Shown: positions 11,747-23,051, counted from the first letter of the stretch. The stretch: DNA of 64,000 nucleotides from Phialophora verrucosa (GCA_002099365.1 MSED01000008.1:620001-684000), one strand, 5' to 3'. Made by a program: numbers and translations. Notes: generated from the letters alone by a model not told the origin.

Positions 11747-12579
11747 GAAAGGTTCAACTGCGGGTATGCTTCGATGCTGTTCTTCCAACTCGACCCGCGA
11801 CGGACGATATCAATGCAGTTCTTATGCGGGCCAGTCCATCACGTCCTCGTCGTTCTCATCTCCCAGTGCCCTCTTCCGTCCCGGTTGCTCGGCCTCGCCT
11901 CCACCTTTATATCCAACGTCCTTGGCCCCGGAAGGAGAGTTCAAAACGACGCTCTCCGGAGCGTTTGAGAATGGACGGCATGCTAGCGAAGGAGGCAAAC
12001 GTGGCCGATATTCACTACTTTGTTTAGCCTGTTCGCTTCACCAGCCATCACTTAACCACCCGACCACCCAATTGGCGTGGCATTTCATCCAATGCAGCAG
12101 GATACCCCCCCAGCCCAAATCCCACAACTGACTTGTTGCGTCAGACACGACTGGGGCTACGCCCCGAGAGTTATGGACTTCTTGTACTCGGCGTAGGTTT
12201 AATGTCGGTGTGGTTGGTGCTAAAGTGCGCTTGGCAGTCCTACGCAGTATGTCATTCAATATCATACATCATAAGGCCTCAACTTTAGCACGTGGAGTGA
12301 GTGAGATGTAAAGTTAAGAGAGGTACTCTGCTTGTCTTACCAAGTACTGCTCATGGAACTTCGGTATTTCCCCGCACAAGCCCGAGCTCACCGGCAAAAC
12401 GCCTTCGGCACGGCAGCCTCGTGCGGGGGAAGACACATTAGGAAGACTCCGTACCGAGCACAAAGGCGCGAGTCGGCCTCCTTTCTCGAGCTACACTCAA
12501 CTGCTTGTGCCCATCGAAGCTATTGTCCGATTTACTTTGTAAGCGGCTGAGTAGCCCGCTAGGAAGACGCGTCGTGAAA
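11747..12579. other. Intergenic region upstream of the CoA-transferase
   Basis: Gene-free stretch. Several overlapping short frames at 11725-12131 lack any family signature and are probably 3' UTR and chance frames. Confidence 0.4.
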
Positions 12580-14064
12580 ATGGAGAGCAGAGTCTCGCTT
12601 TGGTTGACACGTCAGCTATTGCAAAAACAGAGCATCAACCGGAAGAGTTGGAGACAACTAGAATCGGTGTGTCGTAGCCATTCTACACGTGCGACGGCGA
12701 GATGGCAGGATAGAAGGAAGAGATTCTGGGAATCGTCTATATATGGTCCTGAGCCGAGTTTTGCACCCCATCTGGGCGTAGCAAAGCCTCTCCACCACCG
12801 GGGTTATAGCACGTCTCGCGATTCCGAGCAGGCGGCGTTCCAGTTCAATCCACCCTCAGCGCGGCCTCTAAGCGACATAACGATAGTAGCTCTTGAACAG
12901 GTCATCTCCATGCCTCTGGCGACTCGGCACCTTTCAGACCTCGGCGCAAGGGTGATAAAGATCGAACGGCCTGGTAGCGGAGACTTTGTGCGCCATCACG
13001 ACAACCGGGTTAGGGGCAAACTCTGCAGCCACTTCGTCTGGATCAACCGCAACAAGGAGTCCTTGGCTTTGGATATCAAGGATCCGAAGGACATGGAGGT
13101 ATTGCGGAAGCTGGTGTGCGAGAAGGCCGACGTCTTTGTCCAGAATCTCAGGCCAGGGGATGCAGAGAAGATGGGGCTGGGATATGAGGATATGAAGAAG
13201 ATGATGAATGAGGCCTATCCCGGGGACAATCGAGGTGATCGCCTGATCTATGCGTCGATTAGTGGGTATGGAAGCAATGGTCCTTATGCGCACAAAAAGG
13301 CGTACGACCTCCTCATTCAGGCCGAGGCGGGTCTGCTGAGTATCACGGGCACGGAAGGCGAGATGGCCAAGGTGGGTTGTTCCATTGCGGACATTTCAGC
13401 GGGCATCTATGCATACAGTAGCATCATGGCGGCCATCATGCAGAGACAGAAGACGGGACGCGGGTGTGTCATAGACGTCTCCATGCTGGAGTCGCTGGTA
13501 GAGTGGATGGGATTCCCCTTGTACTATGCTTTTGAGGGGCAGTCGGGCCCCAAAAGAGCCGGAGCATCGCATGCGAGCATATACCCTTATGGGCCATTCT
13601 CGACGGGAGTGGGACCTGACGGGAAAGAGAATGCAAAGGTGATGCTGGGCGTACAGAATGAGCGAGAGTGGAAGATCCTGGCGACGGAAGTGTTGCAGCG
13701 GGAAGACCTGACAACCAATCCCAAGTTCAAAAACACGGCATCACGCAGCGACAATCGAGCCGAGCTCGAAGCCATTATCAGCGGCATCTTTGCTTCGTGG
13801 GAAGGCGGTGCAGAAGAGGTAGTGAAAAGACTGGACAGCGCGGGCATCGCAAATGCCAAGGTGAACGACATGCAGGGCGTATGGGAGCATGAGCAGCTCG
13901 AGGCTCGAGGTCGGTTTCGACAGGTGGACAGCGAGGTCGGACCCATCAAGTCTTTCTTGCCTCCTGGCATGAGCTCGGAAGTTGAAGCAAGGATGGAGAG
14001 AATCCCCACGATCGGGGAGCACAATGATAGAATCTTGAAGGAGCTTGGCGTCTCCGGGACGTAG
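12580..14064 (+). CDS. Class III (CaiB/BaiF) CoA-transferase, probably mitochondrial
   Basis: Transfers coenzyme A between carboxylic acids. The protein has 494 aa from the ATG at 12580 (gaaaATGG context). The first 70-90 residues are rich in R, S and Q with almost no acidic residues (MESRVSLWLTRQLLQKQS..), which looks like a mitochondrial presequence. The enzyme then starts with ARPLSDITIVALEQVISMPL and DLGARVIKIERPGSGDFVR, the classic family opening. SGYGSNGPYAHKKAYDLLIQAEAG and GCSIADISAGIYAYSSI follow; the Asp of ADISAG is the expected catalytic carboxylate that forms the aspartyl-CoA intermediate. The nearest well-known relatives I can name are the SUGCT-type succinate/glutarate CoA-transferases, but the substrates cannot be told from sequence. 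No intron is needed. Confidence 0.9.
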   Translation: MESRVSLWLTRQLLQKQSINRKSWRQLESVCRSHSTRATARWQDRRKRFWESSIYGPEPSFAPHLGVAKPLHHRGYSTSRDSEQAAFQFNPPSARPLSDITIVALEQVISMPLATRHLSDLGARVIKIERPGSGDFVRHHDNRVRGKLCSHFVWINRNKESLALDIKDPKDMEVLRKLVCEKADVFVQNLRPGDAEKMGLGYEDMKKMMNEAYPGDNRGDRLIYASISGYGSNGPYAHKKAYDLLIQAEAGLLSITGTEGEMAKVGCSIADISAGIYAYSSIMAAIMQRQKTGRGCVIDVSMLESLVEWMGFPLYYAFEGQSGPKRAGASHASIYPYGPFSTGVGPDGKENAKVMLGVQNEREWKILATEVLQREDLTTNPKFKNTASRSDNRAELEAIISGIFASWEGGAEEVVKRLDSAGIANAKVNDMQGVWEHEQLEARGRFRQVDSEVGPIKSFLPPGMSSEVEARMERIPTIGEHNDRILKELGVSGT

Positions 14065-14755
14065 AACCATGCAAGCGACGCCACGGACAAAATAGAGGCC
14101 GCTATGGCGTACGGTTCAGAGGAGATACCGGGGAATCTAAATGCATAGACGAGAGTAATGATAAAGTGCCCTCAGTTGTATGAGGCACTGGAATCAGCGT
14201 GTTTCTCGTCGATGGAAACCCTGACTCTGTCGTACATCTCACCAGAGACAGGGAGGCACATCGGCAGCTTCGTATTTGGCGGGCACTTTCCCTGATTTGA
14301 GGTTGAATTCTGTGGGCCTGACCCTGAGCCTGCGCCTGCGCCTGAGCCTGAATGTTGACTTCGCGCTCAGAATCGGGCAGCGATAAGGAAAGCAGCCTCA
14401 GCACTCAAGACCCCTCTCTATTCTGTGTATATACTTTTGTTCATCTATCGCCTGTATATTTTGCAATTGTTTCCCCAGCCAGAAGCGAGTGTATACCCCG
14501 TCCGGGCGGAATCTTCGACGGCGCGCCGCGCCAGAGGTGCTAGTGCATCTGCCACTCCGCGTCTATCGCAGTCCTTGAACCAGACGCAAAAATCTGTTGC
14601 CGCGCCACAGGGTCTCGTGCCTTTTACTGAGGAGAGTGCGGCACCAGTGTTGGCGGATACGACAATGCGCCGGGCCTGCGGCCACCTTCTTGAAGTTTGC
14701 GACAACTATGGTGTGGCCGAGAAGTTCGTCTTTAGGGATAGACAACGCAACATCG
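14065..14755. other. Intergenic region / 5' leader of the DUF3405 gene
   Basis: Holds a short imperfect hexamer repeat (cctgag/cctgcg) near 14320-14350. The DUF3405 frame is open back to 14597, so part of this DNA could be coding if an earlier start were used. Confidence 0.4.
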
Positions 14756-17245
14756 ATGGCACGAATACGCACTCGAGGAGAGTCGGATCTCGAGAAAGAA
14801 GGCTTTCTGCATCGCCCGCAACGGCACAGTGAAGACGACAGTCCTGACAACGCTATTGACGACGAAGAGGAGTCTCCTTCTACGGCCTCCTCTCGAGCCA
14901 CCTCATATTCCCACAAACACATGCTCTTCAATGAAGCATACAGCTCGAAAAGATCCTCTTCACCCCCATACCTGGGCAGGATGCCTCGGTCGATCATGCG
15001 CTATGTGTGTTTGGGCGTCGCCGCCACCCTGATCATCTTCATTTTGTCACTGGTACGGATGAGCCATAACGCGCAAAAAGAGGTGGAGATAGCAATTGAA
15101 CAGAAAGAAACGAAGCCAAAGCCCCCGCCGTGGGAGGAGTTCCCATTCCTGCAGAGATATTACGGTGGGCTCCGGTCATTGGTGCCGGTGGCCAATAACG
15201 TCCCTGAATACCCAAGAAAAGAGGATGAGGTCGAGTGGCAAACGTTGAATATCACCGACGAGGGACTGCAACAGCCACCGCCCGGAGTGTCCTCGGAAGA
15301 CACGTCGCCGGCCAAGGAACGGAGAAAGAGAGCGCTCCAACAAAGCAAGAGGTTCGATCCGTATCCCAATTACACCTCTCCGGAGTACATTGCCAAATAT
15401 GGCGACAAAATCGATTGTTTCCTGGATGCTGCAAACACCGTTTCAATCCCGCGGGTGCGCATGTATGAGGGTATCCCGCGTGGTTTCCCAGACATGGTCA
15501 TGGGCTCGGCCAAGATGCTGGGATTAAGGGATGATATCTGCTACGACAGGTTTGGCCGCTTAGGTCCCTACGGGCTTGGATACAGCATCAACAGGGGCGG
15601 CAGCGGTGCGCAGCAAGAAGGCGAACGAGAGGGCGCCGACCTGGTGTGGCAGGAAACACCCGAAGTGGACTGGAGAGAGGTCCATTGGTCAGAAGCACAA
15701 CGGCGATGTGTAAAGGCGAACAATCACCGGTTCAAACCGTTGCCTGAGCACCCGCGCATCGAGACATTCCAGGCGATGCCGATTGGTAGTGTATATGGCA
15801 AGAGAGACGGCTCGCCTGAATTTGAGGCCATGCCGCCAAAAACATCCGAGAGCCCGCCAAAACCAAAGACAGGTACAGAAAAGCTGCCGCGCACGGCAGT
15901 GGTGATTCGAACATGGTGGGACTATCCATACACCCCTGAGGACAAGATCTACCTGCGTTCCCTGATCTCGGAATTGACCATGTTGAGTGGCGGAGAGTAT
16001 GTGGTCCACTTCCTTGTGCAAGTCAAATCCAACGACGTGCCCATCTTCTCTGACGACCAAACATATGAACGAATCCTTCGAGATTCGCTGCCAGAAGAGT
16101 TCCGCGGCATGGGTACTCTTTGGACCGAGAAGCAGATGGAGCTCATGTATGGCGGTCTTGAGGAGACGAATATGCGCGGTCTGCCTGTTCACGGCGTATA
16201 TCGCAGCACGTTCATGCCAATGCAATACTTTGCTTATCAACATCCCGAGTACGACTTCTTTTGGAACTGGGAAATGGACATCCGCACCACGCACCATTGG
16301 TACCATTTCTTCGACAGCATCACGAAGTGGGCCAAACAACAACCGCGCAAGCTCCTTTGGGAAAGGAACAGTCGGTTCTACGTACCCTCCGAGTATGGCG
16401 AGTGGGAAGATTTCTCCCAAATGGTCCGCATCCAGACAGAGCACGGCACAAACAGCGTGGCAAATTTGTGGAGCAGTCTCAACCGTGCGAACAAAGATCC
16501 AAACAATCCTGGCTACAGCACTCCGGCCGGCGCAATGAAGCAACAGGGGGACAAACCAATCTGGGGCCCTGAACGTCCCCTCGACGATGATGTGTCAATG
16601 GACACCGACCCCATCCCACCTACATCTTTCGAAAAGGACAAATACACTTGGGGTGTTGGCGAAGAGGCCGACCTTATTGTGTTCAACCCCCTGTTCGACC
16701 CTGATGGGACAACTTGGCTCCTCACGGATGATACGACAGGCTACAACATCACCCGGGGCCGACCGCCTCGTCGCACAGCAATCATAACCGCCTCGCGTCT
16801 TTCCCGCAAACTCCTCGTCACCATGCACAAGGAAACCGCACTGAAGAAACACTCTATGTTCAGCGAAATGTGGCCGGCAAGCTGCGCGCTGCATCACGGG
16901 CTCAAAGCCGTATACGTCCCGCATCCAGAGTACATCGATCGAAAGTGGCCCACAAACTACTTACAGTCTGTTTTCAATGCTGGCCGAAACGGGGCCACAG
17001 GCGCCGCGCGAACCAGTGTCTTTGGCGACAGAGAACACAATTTCCGAGGCACCACGTGGTATTACAACGCTGGCTTTCCGGAGGTGCTGTGGCATCGCTG
17101 GCTGGGATATAGGTTCAACAATGACGGCGGCGAACAGTTTGAGGTGGCTGGCGAGGGCAGAATGTGTCTCCCAGGCATGCTGTTACATCCGATCAAGAGA
17201 GTCGACTTGGTGCTGGAGGGCCGGAAGGCAGATCAGCACCCGTAA
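14756..17245 (+). CDS. DUF3405 family type II membrane protein
   Basis: Fungal-specific protein of 829 aa from the ATG at 14756. One transmembrane segment lies at about residues 82-102 (RYVCLGVAATLIIFILSLVR), after a polar cytosolic N-terminus, so a type II topology with a lumenal catalytic-like domain is expected. The rest matches DUF3405 throughout: YGPYGLGYSINRGG, FFWNWEMDIRTTHHWYHFF, LWERNSRFYVPSEYGEW, KDKYTWGVGEEADLI, TASRLSRKLLVTMHKETALK and EMWPASCALHHGLKAVYVPH. The domain is predicted in the literature to be glycosyltransferase-like, but I know of no proven function. The ORF reaches upstream to 14597; I prefer the later ATG because the extension has no recognisable features. Confidence 0.9.
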   Translation: MARIRTRGESDLEKEGFLHRPQRHSEDDSPDNAIDDEEESPSTASSRATSYSHKHMLFNEAYSSKRSSSPPYLGRMPRSIMRYVCLGVAATLIIFILSLVRMSHNAQKEVEIAIEQKETKPKPPPWEEFPFLQRYYGGLRSLVPVANNVPEYPRKEDEVEWQTLNITDEGLQQPPPGVSSEDTSPAKERRKRALQQSKRFDPYPNYTSPEYIAKYGDKIDCFLDAANTVSIPRVRMYEGIPRGFPDMVMGSAKMLGLRDDICYDRFGRLGPYGLGYSINRGGSGAQQEGEREGADLVWQETPEVDWREVHWSEAQRRCVKANNHRFKPLPEHPRIETFQAMPIGSVYGKRDGSPEFEAMPPKTSESPPKPKTGTEKLPRTAVVIRTWWDYPYTPEDKIYLRSLISELTMLSGGEYVVHFLVQVKSNDVPIFSDDQTYERILRDSLPEEFRGMGTLWTEKQMELMYGGLEETNMRGLPVHGVYRSTFMPMQYFAYQHPEYDFFWNWEMDIRTTHHWYHFFDSITKWAKQQPRKLLWERNSRFYVPSEYGEWEDFSQMVRIQTEHGTNSVANLWSSLNRANKDPNNPGYSTPAGAMKQQGDKPIWGPERPLDDDVSMDTDPIPPTSFEKDKYTWGVGEEADLIVFNPLFDPDGTTWLLTDDTTGYNITRGRPPRRTAIITASRLSRKLLVTMHKETALKKHSMFSEMWPASCALHHGLKAVYVPHPEYIDRKWPTNYLQSVFNAGRNGATGAARTSVFGDREHNFRGTTWYYNAGFPEVLWHRWLGYRFNNDGGEQFEVAGEGRMCLPGMLLHPIKRVDLVLEGRKADQHP

Positions 17246-17902
17246 GGCCGAGGTCTGCCATGGGTGAATGTAGGGCTTATTCTGGATATGTTTCTGTGCG
17301 TATGATTGGGGAGCTCTTGGACATTCGAGATCAATGTACATTGGGTGCGTGATCGGCTGCGTGTTGGGTGTTGTTTATACTTGGCCGCACCTTTGTTAAA
17401 TGGGGACTGTACATGCATTGTCCAAAGTGTCTCTAGCGAGCGCATTTCGAGAATCCTGTTGTGAATCTTATCGATCTACTGTGTCTGGTGTGAGCGCAGC
17501 CAGTAAATACTGGGTATTATCTAAGCAGTAGCCAACAGCGTGTCACGCACACAGCACGTTTGGTTGCGGTGAAAGAATGAACGAAAGCCTTGACCGCAGA
17601 CACCGCGAGCCGCACCAGGGGCCGATTTCATCCCGTCCGAACTCGACCTCCCCGCTTCTTCACTCTGCATCAAATCCCTTGGGTTGTCTTCTCTTTCGAG
17701 TTCGCATCTACAACAGGTCCTCTCACTCTCGAGTTCCAGCCTCTATAATTCAGACTTACTCACCCGCGTTCTGCTCCACTATCTGAGCACGCACCGTTGC
17801 AGTCACCCGCACTCTGCTCCGTACCCTCCTAGACATCCTTACTGCCCGCCCTCGTCTCAGCTGAGAATGAGTCTCGCCTGACCCGAGCCAACCTCGACCA
17901 TC
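17246..17902. other. Promoter and pyrimidine-rich leader of CAF40
   Basis: No gene seen. The last 250 bp before the CAF40 start are C/T-rich (ctcactctcgagttcc, cccgcactctgctcc), typical of the leaders of well-expressed fungal genes. Confidence 0.45.
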
Positions 17903-19217
17903 ATGCTACAGACGCAGCATCTTTATTCCCACCAGCAACAGTACAACCAGCACGAGCAGTCCGCTTGGCAGCACAATGGGTCCCAGCAAAGCCACGCACC
18001 CTTGAGCCATGGGCAGCAACAGGCGCAAGCCCAACTTGCCGCCGCGCAACATTACTCTCGACTCGCGGCGAATCCGAACCACAACTCCTCGCATGCGCAG
18101 ACCGCCAACCGCCAGGCTGTGGCAGACAACGCGCAGAATTCCCTCGGTGCCTCCCTCACGGCTATGAACGAGCAGGCGGCTCCGGGCATGGACCAACAGC
18201 TCTCCGAAGAGAACCGAAAAGTACTACAATGGGTGGCTGAGCTTCTGGACCCGAACCGAAGGGAGGGGGCGCTGATGGAATTGAGCAAAAAGCGGGAACA
18301 AGTGCCCGAGCTCGCTTTGGTTCTCTGGCACAGCTTCGGTGTCATGACAAGTTTGCTGCAGGAGATTATCTCGGTCTATCCTCTGCTGAACCCCAGTCAG
18401 CTCACAGCTGCGGCCAGCAACCGTGTCTGCAATGCTTTGGCCTTGCTCCAGTGTGTTGCTAGCCACAACGAGACCAGAGGTCTCTTTCTCAACGGTACGC
18501 TTCATTGACCGATGGCGGCAGCACACATGCTAACACAAGAGTCAGCGCACATTCCCCTGTTCCTGTACCCTTTCCTCAACACCACGTCCAAGTCGAGACC
18601 CTTCGAGTACCTCCGCCTCACTTCACTCGGTGTCATTGGCGCTTTAGTCAAGAACGAGCCCTCGTCGAATGTCTCGATCAACCCATCAGGCACGCCAGGC
18701 GCACAGGCCACTGCCGGCAACTCCTCGCCAACAATCACCTTCTTGTTGACAACCGAGATCATCCCGCTGTGCCTGCGAATTATGGAAACAGGCAGCGAGT
18801 TGTCCAAGACGGTCGCCATCTTCATCGTCCAGAAGATCCTGCTGGATGACACGGGCCTGGGATACATCTGTGCCACGTACGAGCGGTTCTATGCCGTGGG
18901 CACCGTCTTGAGCAACATGGTCATTGGTCTTGTCGAAACTCAGACTGTCCGGTTGCTGAAACACGTCGTTAGATGCTTCTTGAGGTTTGTCGTGCTTCGG
19001 GACAACCTGACTCGAGACTATCCACTGACTGAACTGCAGACTTAGCGATAATAACCGAGCTCGTCAAGCGCTGCGCCAGTGCCTTCCAGAACCGCTCCGA
19101 GATGCCACCTTCTCCAACGTCCTCAGGGATGATGCAGCCACCAAGCGATGTCTGGCCCAACTTCTCATCAACCTGAGCGACACTGTTACCGATACGCAGA
19201 ACGACCAGTTTGAGTGA
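17903..19217 (+). CDS. CAF40: Caf40/Rcd1 (CNOT9) subunit of the CCR4-NOT complex
   Basis: Armadillo-type scaffold subunit of the CCR4-NOT deadenylase complex, which controls mRNA decay and translation. Three exons are inferred: 17903-18494, 18546-18984 and 19040-19217, with introns of 51 and 55 bp. The joins rebuild the family sequence exactly (FLN-AHIPLFLYPFLNTT and FLR-LSDNNRARQALRQCLP), giving 402 aa. The first about 100 residues are Q/H/S/N-rich and disordered, as in other filamentous fungi. The conserved core then runs from KVLQWVAELLDPNRREGALM to CLAQLLINLSDTV, including ASNRVCNALALLQCVASH and PFEYLRLTSLGVIGALVKN. A loop rich in T, S, P, G and A (SGTPGAQATAGNSS) interrupts the core in the usual fungal place. 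Confidence 0.97.
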
Positions 19218-20887
19218 ATTCCACGACTTTTGCCCCGGGTTTGGGTCTTGGCACCCATTTATGCTGTGAAAACACCAGATCATCAGTGATACCCTCCTCC
19301 GTCCAAGGGACGAACTTTTCATATTTCAGCATTGCGAATCGGCGGTCACGGAGACAGTGGTATAAGCATGAAAGCAAGGAAGTTTGGAGTTCTTCGAATC
19401 GAGCATCGCTCGTTTTGCTCTTGGCAAATCGCCGATGGTGGCCGCAACGATGCATATACCAGCTGACCTCTGAGGGAGCGGATGTGGCAGGCGCACTGTT
19501 TTTCATTACATGGACGATGACACGATCAAATGCACAAAGGCGTCGCTAGACGATGAAACCCTGTAACAAGAGCGAGGTATTCTGAGGAGGCAAAGGTCGT
19601 GGGATTGATTTTGGGCGGAGATGGGGGACTATCGAGAGCAAAAGTGTTTCCAACAGTGCGTTCTTGCTTTTGGACGAGGAGTTCATATTCCCAATTTTGC
19701 CCCCCGGATCGAATATAGGCGAACTTGACAATTTCACCTGTACATGAGATGAAGTGGCATGGTACAACAGAGTCGCTGCCAGCAGAAGGGGACTTTTTAC
19801 TTTTTTGAATACATACAGACTGTCTCAAGAGCACATTTATGATGGATGGTATCCCCCTCGCTTGTCCGACTTCGATCACACTCGACGGTCTCTCGCATCA
19901 GTTCCCAGCAGTACAGAGTACATCGTGGCACCATGCGTAGGCATGGCCAAACCAATCTTCATGTACGTTTGAGGTTATCTAGTCGGGCTAAAACTAGAAC
20001 AGGCATTTTCTCCTCCGAGCCCCATGCATATGCATATGCACACCACCCGGGCTTAACCACAAACCTGGAAACTCACATCACGAACGGAACCAGTTCGGGT
20101 CCGAGAAGATTTCCTCTTTCTGATCAAAGTGTCGATATGTACCTACGTTAGGAAGGGTGTTCTTCCGTTAATGATGCTGGATTTGAAAATTTCCCAAAAG
20201 GAATAGATCCATCGGCTTCGCGACTGTAGTTACTCGCTCTCGTCCACCCTCGTCGCACGCTACAGAGCACTCGGAGTTTAGATCGCTCGAGGGGAGCCAA
20301 CCGGCGAATCTACCAACCGACCATCCAACCAATCTTTGTCTGTCCCTTTCTACAATATTGTGCCATTTCATTGGTTGATTGATTGATTGACGGGCTTTCC
20401 ATCATCCAGCTGCTCGGACGAGAGAAACAAGCTCATATCTGCCGAGTCGCCGGGGTCTCCACCCTCGCAGCTGGTTTACATCACCATCATTTGCCATCAT
20501 TGCCCATCCGAGTCGTGGCTGGGATTTTTCGTGCCAGAGAAATATAAATATCCTCGCCTCTGTTCGCGGTGAAGTTTCTGGGCTGGATTCCGCCGAGAGC
20601 AACGAGGCAAGACATAACAATCGGAAATCATTCCGGTCAGAGGCGGAGCGTTGGGCGGGTATCTAACTACGAGACAGAGTCCAGCCAGCCCCTAGCATTG
20701 CGTTGCAAGGACAGCTGATCTGAGATACTCACTGGCTTAGAAGACTTGGAGTTTGCGAGCAGCTTGTGACGATCCGTAGCCTCGAGGATTGTGACATTGG
20801 GAAGAAGGCTCGTTTCGAACTCGGCATCGGCTGGAGGCGTTCGAACCCCATCTCCTGCGCACCTGGAACAAACAGACTAGGCCCGAC
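19218..20887. other. Long intergenic region between CAF40 and the aldo/keto reductase
   Basis: 1.7 kb without a supportable gene. It contains an imperfect gcatatgcatatgc palindrome near 20027-20040, a ttgattgattgatt run near 20373, and the TATA-like element listed separately. Confidence 0.4.
20543..20550 (+). promoter_or_regulatory. TATA-like element upstream of the aldo/keto reductase
   Basis: TATAAATA about 340 bp before the reductase ATG. It is a candidate core-promoter element by sequence only; the distance implies a long leader if it is real. Confidence 0.3.
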
Positions 20888-21919
20888 ATGCCTGCCAGTG
20901 TCACGCTCGCCGGGAAGCCCATCGGGCCCATCGGCTATGGCCTCATGGGCTTGACGTGGAGACCCAACCCACAACCGGCCGAGGACAGCTTCAAAGCCAT
21001 GGAGACGGCATTGGCTCAGGGTTCGAACTTCTGGAACGGCGGCGAGCTTTATGGCACCCCCGAAAGACACTCGTGCCATCTGCTGCACGAATACTTCAAG
21101 CTCCACCCGGGCGATGCGGACAAAGTGGTGCTCAGCATCAAAGGCGGCACTCTCCCCGGGCAGTTGAAACCCGACGGCTCGGCCAAGAACGTCCGCCGCA
21201 GCGTGGAAGATTGCTTGAAGATCCTGGACGGAGTCAAGACCATCGACATCTTCGAATGCGCGCGGCTCGACCACGAAGTGCCCCTGGAAGAGACGATCGG
21301 GACGCTCGCCGAGCTCGTCAAGGAGGGCAAGATCGGCGGCATTGGCCTGTCGGAAGTCAAGGCCTCGACCATCGAACGGGCTCACCAGATCCACCCGATC
21401 GCGGCCGTGGAGGTCGAAGTTTCGCTATGGACGACCGACATCCTCCGCAACGGCGTGGCGGCGACGTGCGCCAGACTCGATATCCCCATCGTCGCGTACA
21501 GTCCGCTCAGCCGCGGCGCGCTGGCCGGCGAGACCATCAGACGAAACGCCGACATTCCCGAGGGGGACTTCCGCAAGCGGGCGCCACGGTTCCAGGACGA
21601 TGTGCTCGAATACAACAACCGGATCGTGGACGAGGTCGAGAAGCTGGCACAGAAGAAAGGCGTGACAAAGGCTCAGATCGCGATCGCGTGGGTCCGAGCT
21701 CTCAGTGGGCGGACCATCACGACGGAGGATGGGCAGCAACTTACGCTGGGTGTCATTATACCGATTCCGGGGGCTACCAGGCCGGAGCGGGTCATTGAGA
21801 ACACGACGCACGTGGAGCTGTCGCAGGACGAGATGAAGGAGATCGCGGACATCTTGAAGAAAAATCCCATCAAGGGTGATCGGTATCCTAAGCCGGGGAT
21901 GGCTCATGTTGATATGTAG
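20888..21919 (+). CDS. Aldo/keto reductase, pyridoxal-reductase-like
   Basis: NADPH-dependent (beta/alpha)8-barrel reductase of 343 aa in a single exon. The start IGPIGYGLMGLTWRP and the motif FWNGGELYGTPERH are close to what I recall of fission-yeast Plr1, which reduces pyridoxal to pyridoxine. The barrel then shows VVLSIKGG (catalytic Lys), DIFECARLDHEVPLEETIGTL, KIGGIGLSEVKA and IVAYSPLSRGALAGE (cofactor-side strand). The C-terminal IPIPGATRPERVIENT is the usual NADP phosphate-binding region. The usual Asp of the catalytic tetrad is replaced by the NGGELYG arrangement, as in Plr1-type enzymes. A role in vitamin B6 salvage is likely, but other carbonyl substrates are possible. It stands alone and is not obviously clustered. 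Confidence 0.88.
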   Translation: MPASVTLAGKPIGPIGYGLMGLTWRPNPQPAEDSFKAMETALAQGSNFWNGGELYGTPERHSCHLLHEYFKLHPGDADKVVLSIKGGTLPGQLKPDGSAKNVRRSVEDCLKILDGVKTIDIFECARLDHEVPLEETIGTLAELVKEGKIGGIGLSEVKASTIERAHQIHPIAAVEVEVSLWTTDILRNGVAATCARLDIPIVAYSPLSRGALAGETIRRNADIPEGDFRKRAPRFQDDVLEYNNRIVDEVEKLAQKKGVTKAQIAIAWVRALSGRTITTEDGQQLTLGVIIPIPGATRPERVIENTTHVELSQDEMKEIADILKKNPIKGDRYPKPGMAHVDM

Positions 21920-22109
21920 ATGCATGGATGGCTGTGTTTATGGCTCTGGCGAGAAGAGGTGCGATTAACGCTCGCTTGGCAATGGAGGGCCTGACCGATC
22001 AGTTCAGATGGCCAAGTTGAGTCGGGGCTGCGGACGTTGATTCTTACGTGAAATCACCGTGTCGCTACTGTTACATCCTGTCTGTCTCATGAACCCTGTC
22101 TGATTTTGA

Positions 22110-23051
22110 CTATTCCCTCCAGCGAATGGCCCAGTTGCCTTTGGCAAAGCTGGGCTCGATGACCGCACCATTCATGAGAGCTTCACACTTTCGCCGCGTC
22201 TCTGATTCCGAACGATTCTTGTCCGCGTCCGCTCGGCTTTCTACTGTCGCTGTTGTGGTGGCATGTTGCCTTTGACTATCCTGGCTCGAGGAGTCGACCA
22301 CGAATCCGAAAACGACGCCTCTTCTAGCCGCTCTTCGAACCATCTCCCGCTGTTCAGCACGCCGCTGTCCCTCCAATCGCTTCTCGAGCTCTTCAGGAGT
22401 CTCGGATTGCCGCTCAGCCCAGCCCTTCTCCCCTCCGATACTGCCATTGACATCAGATGCCAGCTGTGACGGCCGTACCAGCGGACGAACTCGCTGATGC
22501 GTATCAACCTCTCCCGGAGACGCGTCTTGGTCAGAGCTGGTGTCATGGTCGTCTTCCATGTCCACGCTTTTCCATTCGCCGTCCTCACCCAAGGCTCGAC
22601 TTGCTCGATTCTTCTTTCGTCCAAATGTTTTGCTTGGATCGTGTCTGCTGCCAAATACAACTTCCTCGATCTCGTCGCACGTTACGATGATGCGGCGATC
22701 TCCCTTTGCCAACTTGGGTTTGGCCTTCGATTTCTCAACACCATACCACGGCTCAGCATTCAGAAGCGCCACGATCGTCCTCTCTATCCTCTTGTCCAGA
22801 GGGCCAGGCTTGCGATTTCGGCATCGATCTGAGCAGTATTTGACGGTGTTCGTTGTCTTCTGCTGGTGCTGCTTGCGAGAACCTCGGATATTACTGTCAA
22901 CAACTCCATTATTTTTCTCCGACTTTGCGAACTCACTGATAACTCTACCACAAGTTCGACAGTAGGGCACGTCTTCGCCCTGTGTCAGATAGAAAGGAGG
23001 GGGCACTGCGGCATGCTTGCCCGGCCTTGACCAAGAGTCCATCCAACTCAT
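22110..23051 (-). CDS. Fungal protein with paired cysteine motifs (YCRxCGR / YCSxRCR), function unknown
   Basis: 313 aa from the ATG at 23051 (MSWMDSWSRPGKHAAVPPPF). Near the N-terminus are VPYCRTCGRVIS and VKYCSDRCRNRKPGPLDKRIE, two CxxC/CxxxC pairs that probably hold one zinc ion, followed by a charged segment with VTCDEIEEVVFGSRHDPSKTF. The C-terminal third is acidic, then a basic coiled-coil-like stretch (EELEKRLEGQRRAEQREMVRRA). I recall similar fungal proteins starting with MSWMDSW, which guided the start choice, but I know no function. The frame stays open upstream to another ATG at 23375 in good context, adding 108 residues with a hydrophobic segment; that could be an alternative N-terminus or untranslated leader. 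It is head to head with the Zn2Cys6 gene at 23505. Confidence 0.75.
   Translation of the reverse strand: MSWMDSWSRPGKHAAVPPPFYLTQGEDVPYCRTCGRVISEFAKSEKNNGVVDSNIRGSRKQHQQKTTNTVKYCSDRCRNRKPGPLDKRIERTIVALLNAEPWYGVEKSKAKPKLAKGDRRIIVTCDEIEEVVFGSRHDPSKTFGRKKNRASRALGEDGEWKSVDMEDDHDTSSDQDASPGEVDTHQRVRPLVRPSQLASDVNGSIGGEKGWAERQSETPEELEKRLEGQRRAEQREMVRRAARRGVVFGFVVDSSSQDSQRQHATTTATVESRADADKNRSESETRRKCEALMNGAVIEPSFAKGNWAIRWRE

Noticed and set aside
15689..16543. 284-codon minus-strand frame
   Set aside because: Antisense to the conserved core of the DUF3405 protein; no motif of its own.
20956..21798. 280-codon plus-strand frame rich in Arg and Gly
   Set aside because: Out-of-frame shadow of the aldo/keto reductase, whose motifs occupy the other frame; typical of GC-rich coding DNA.
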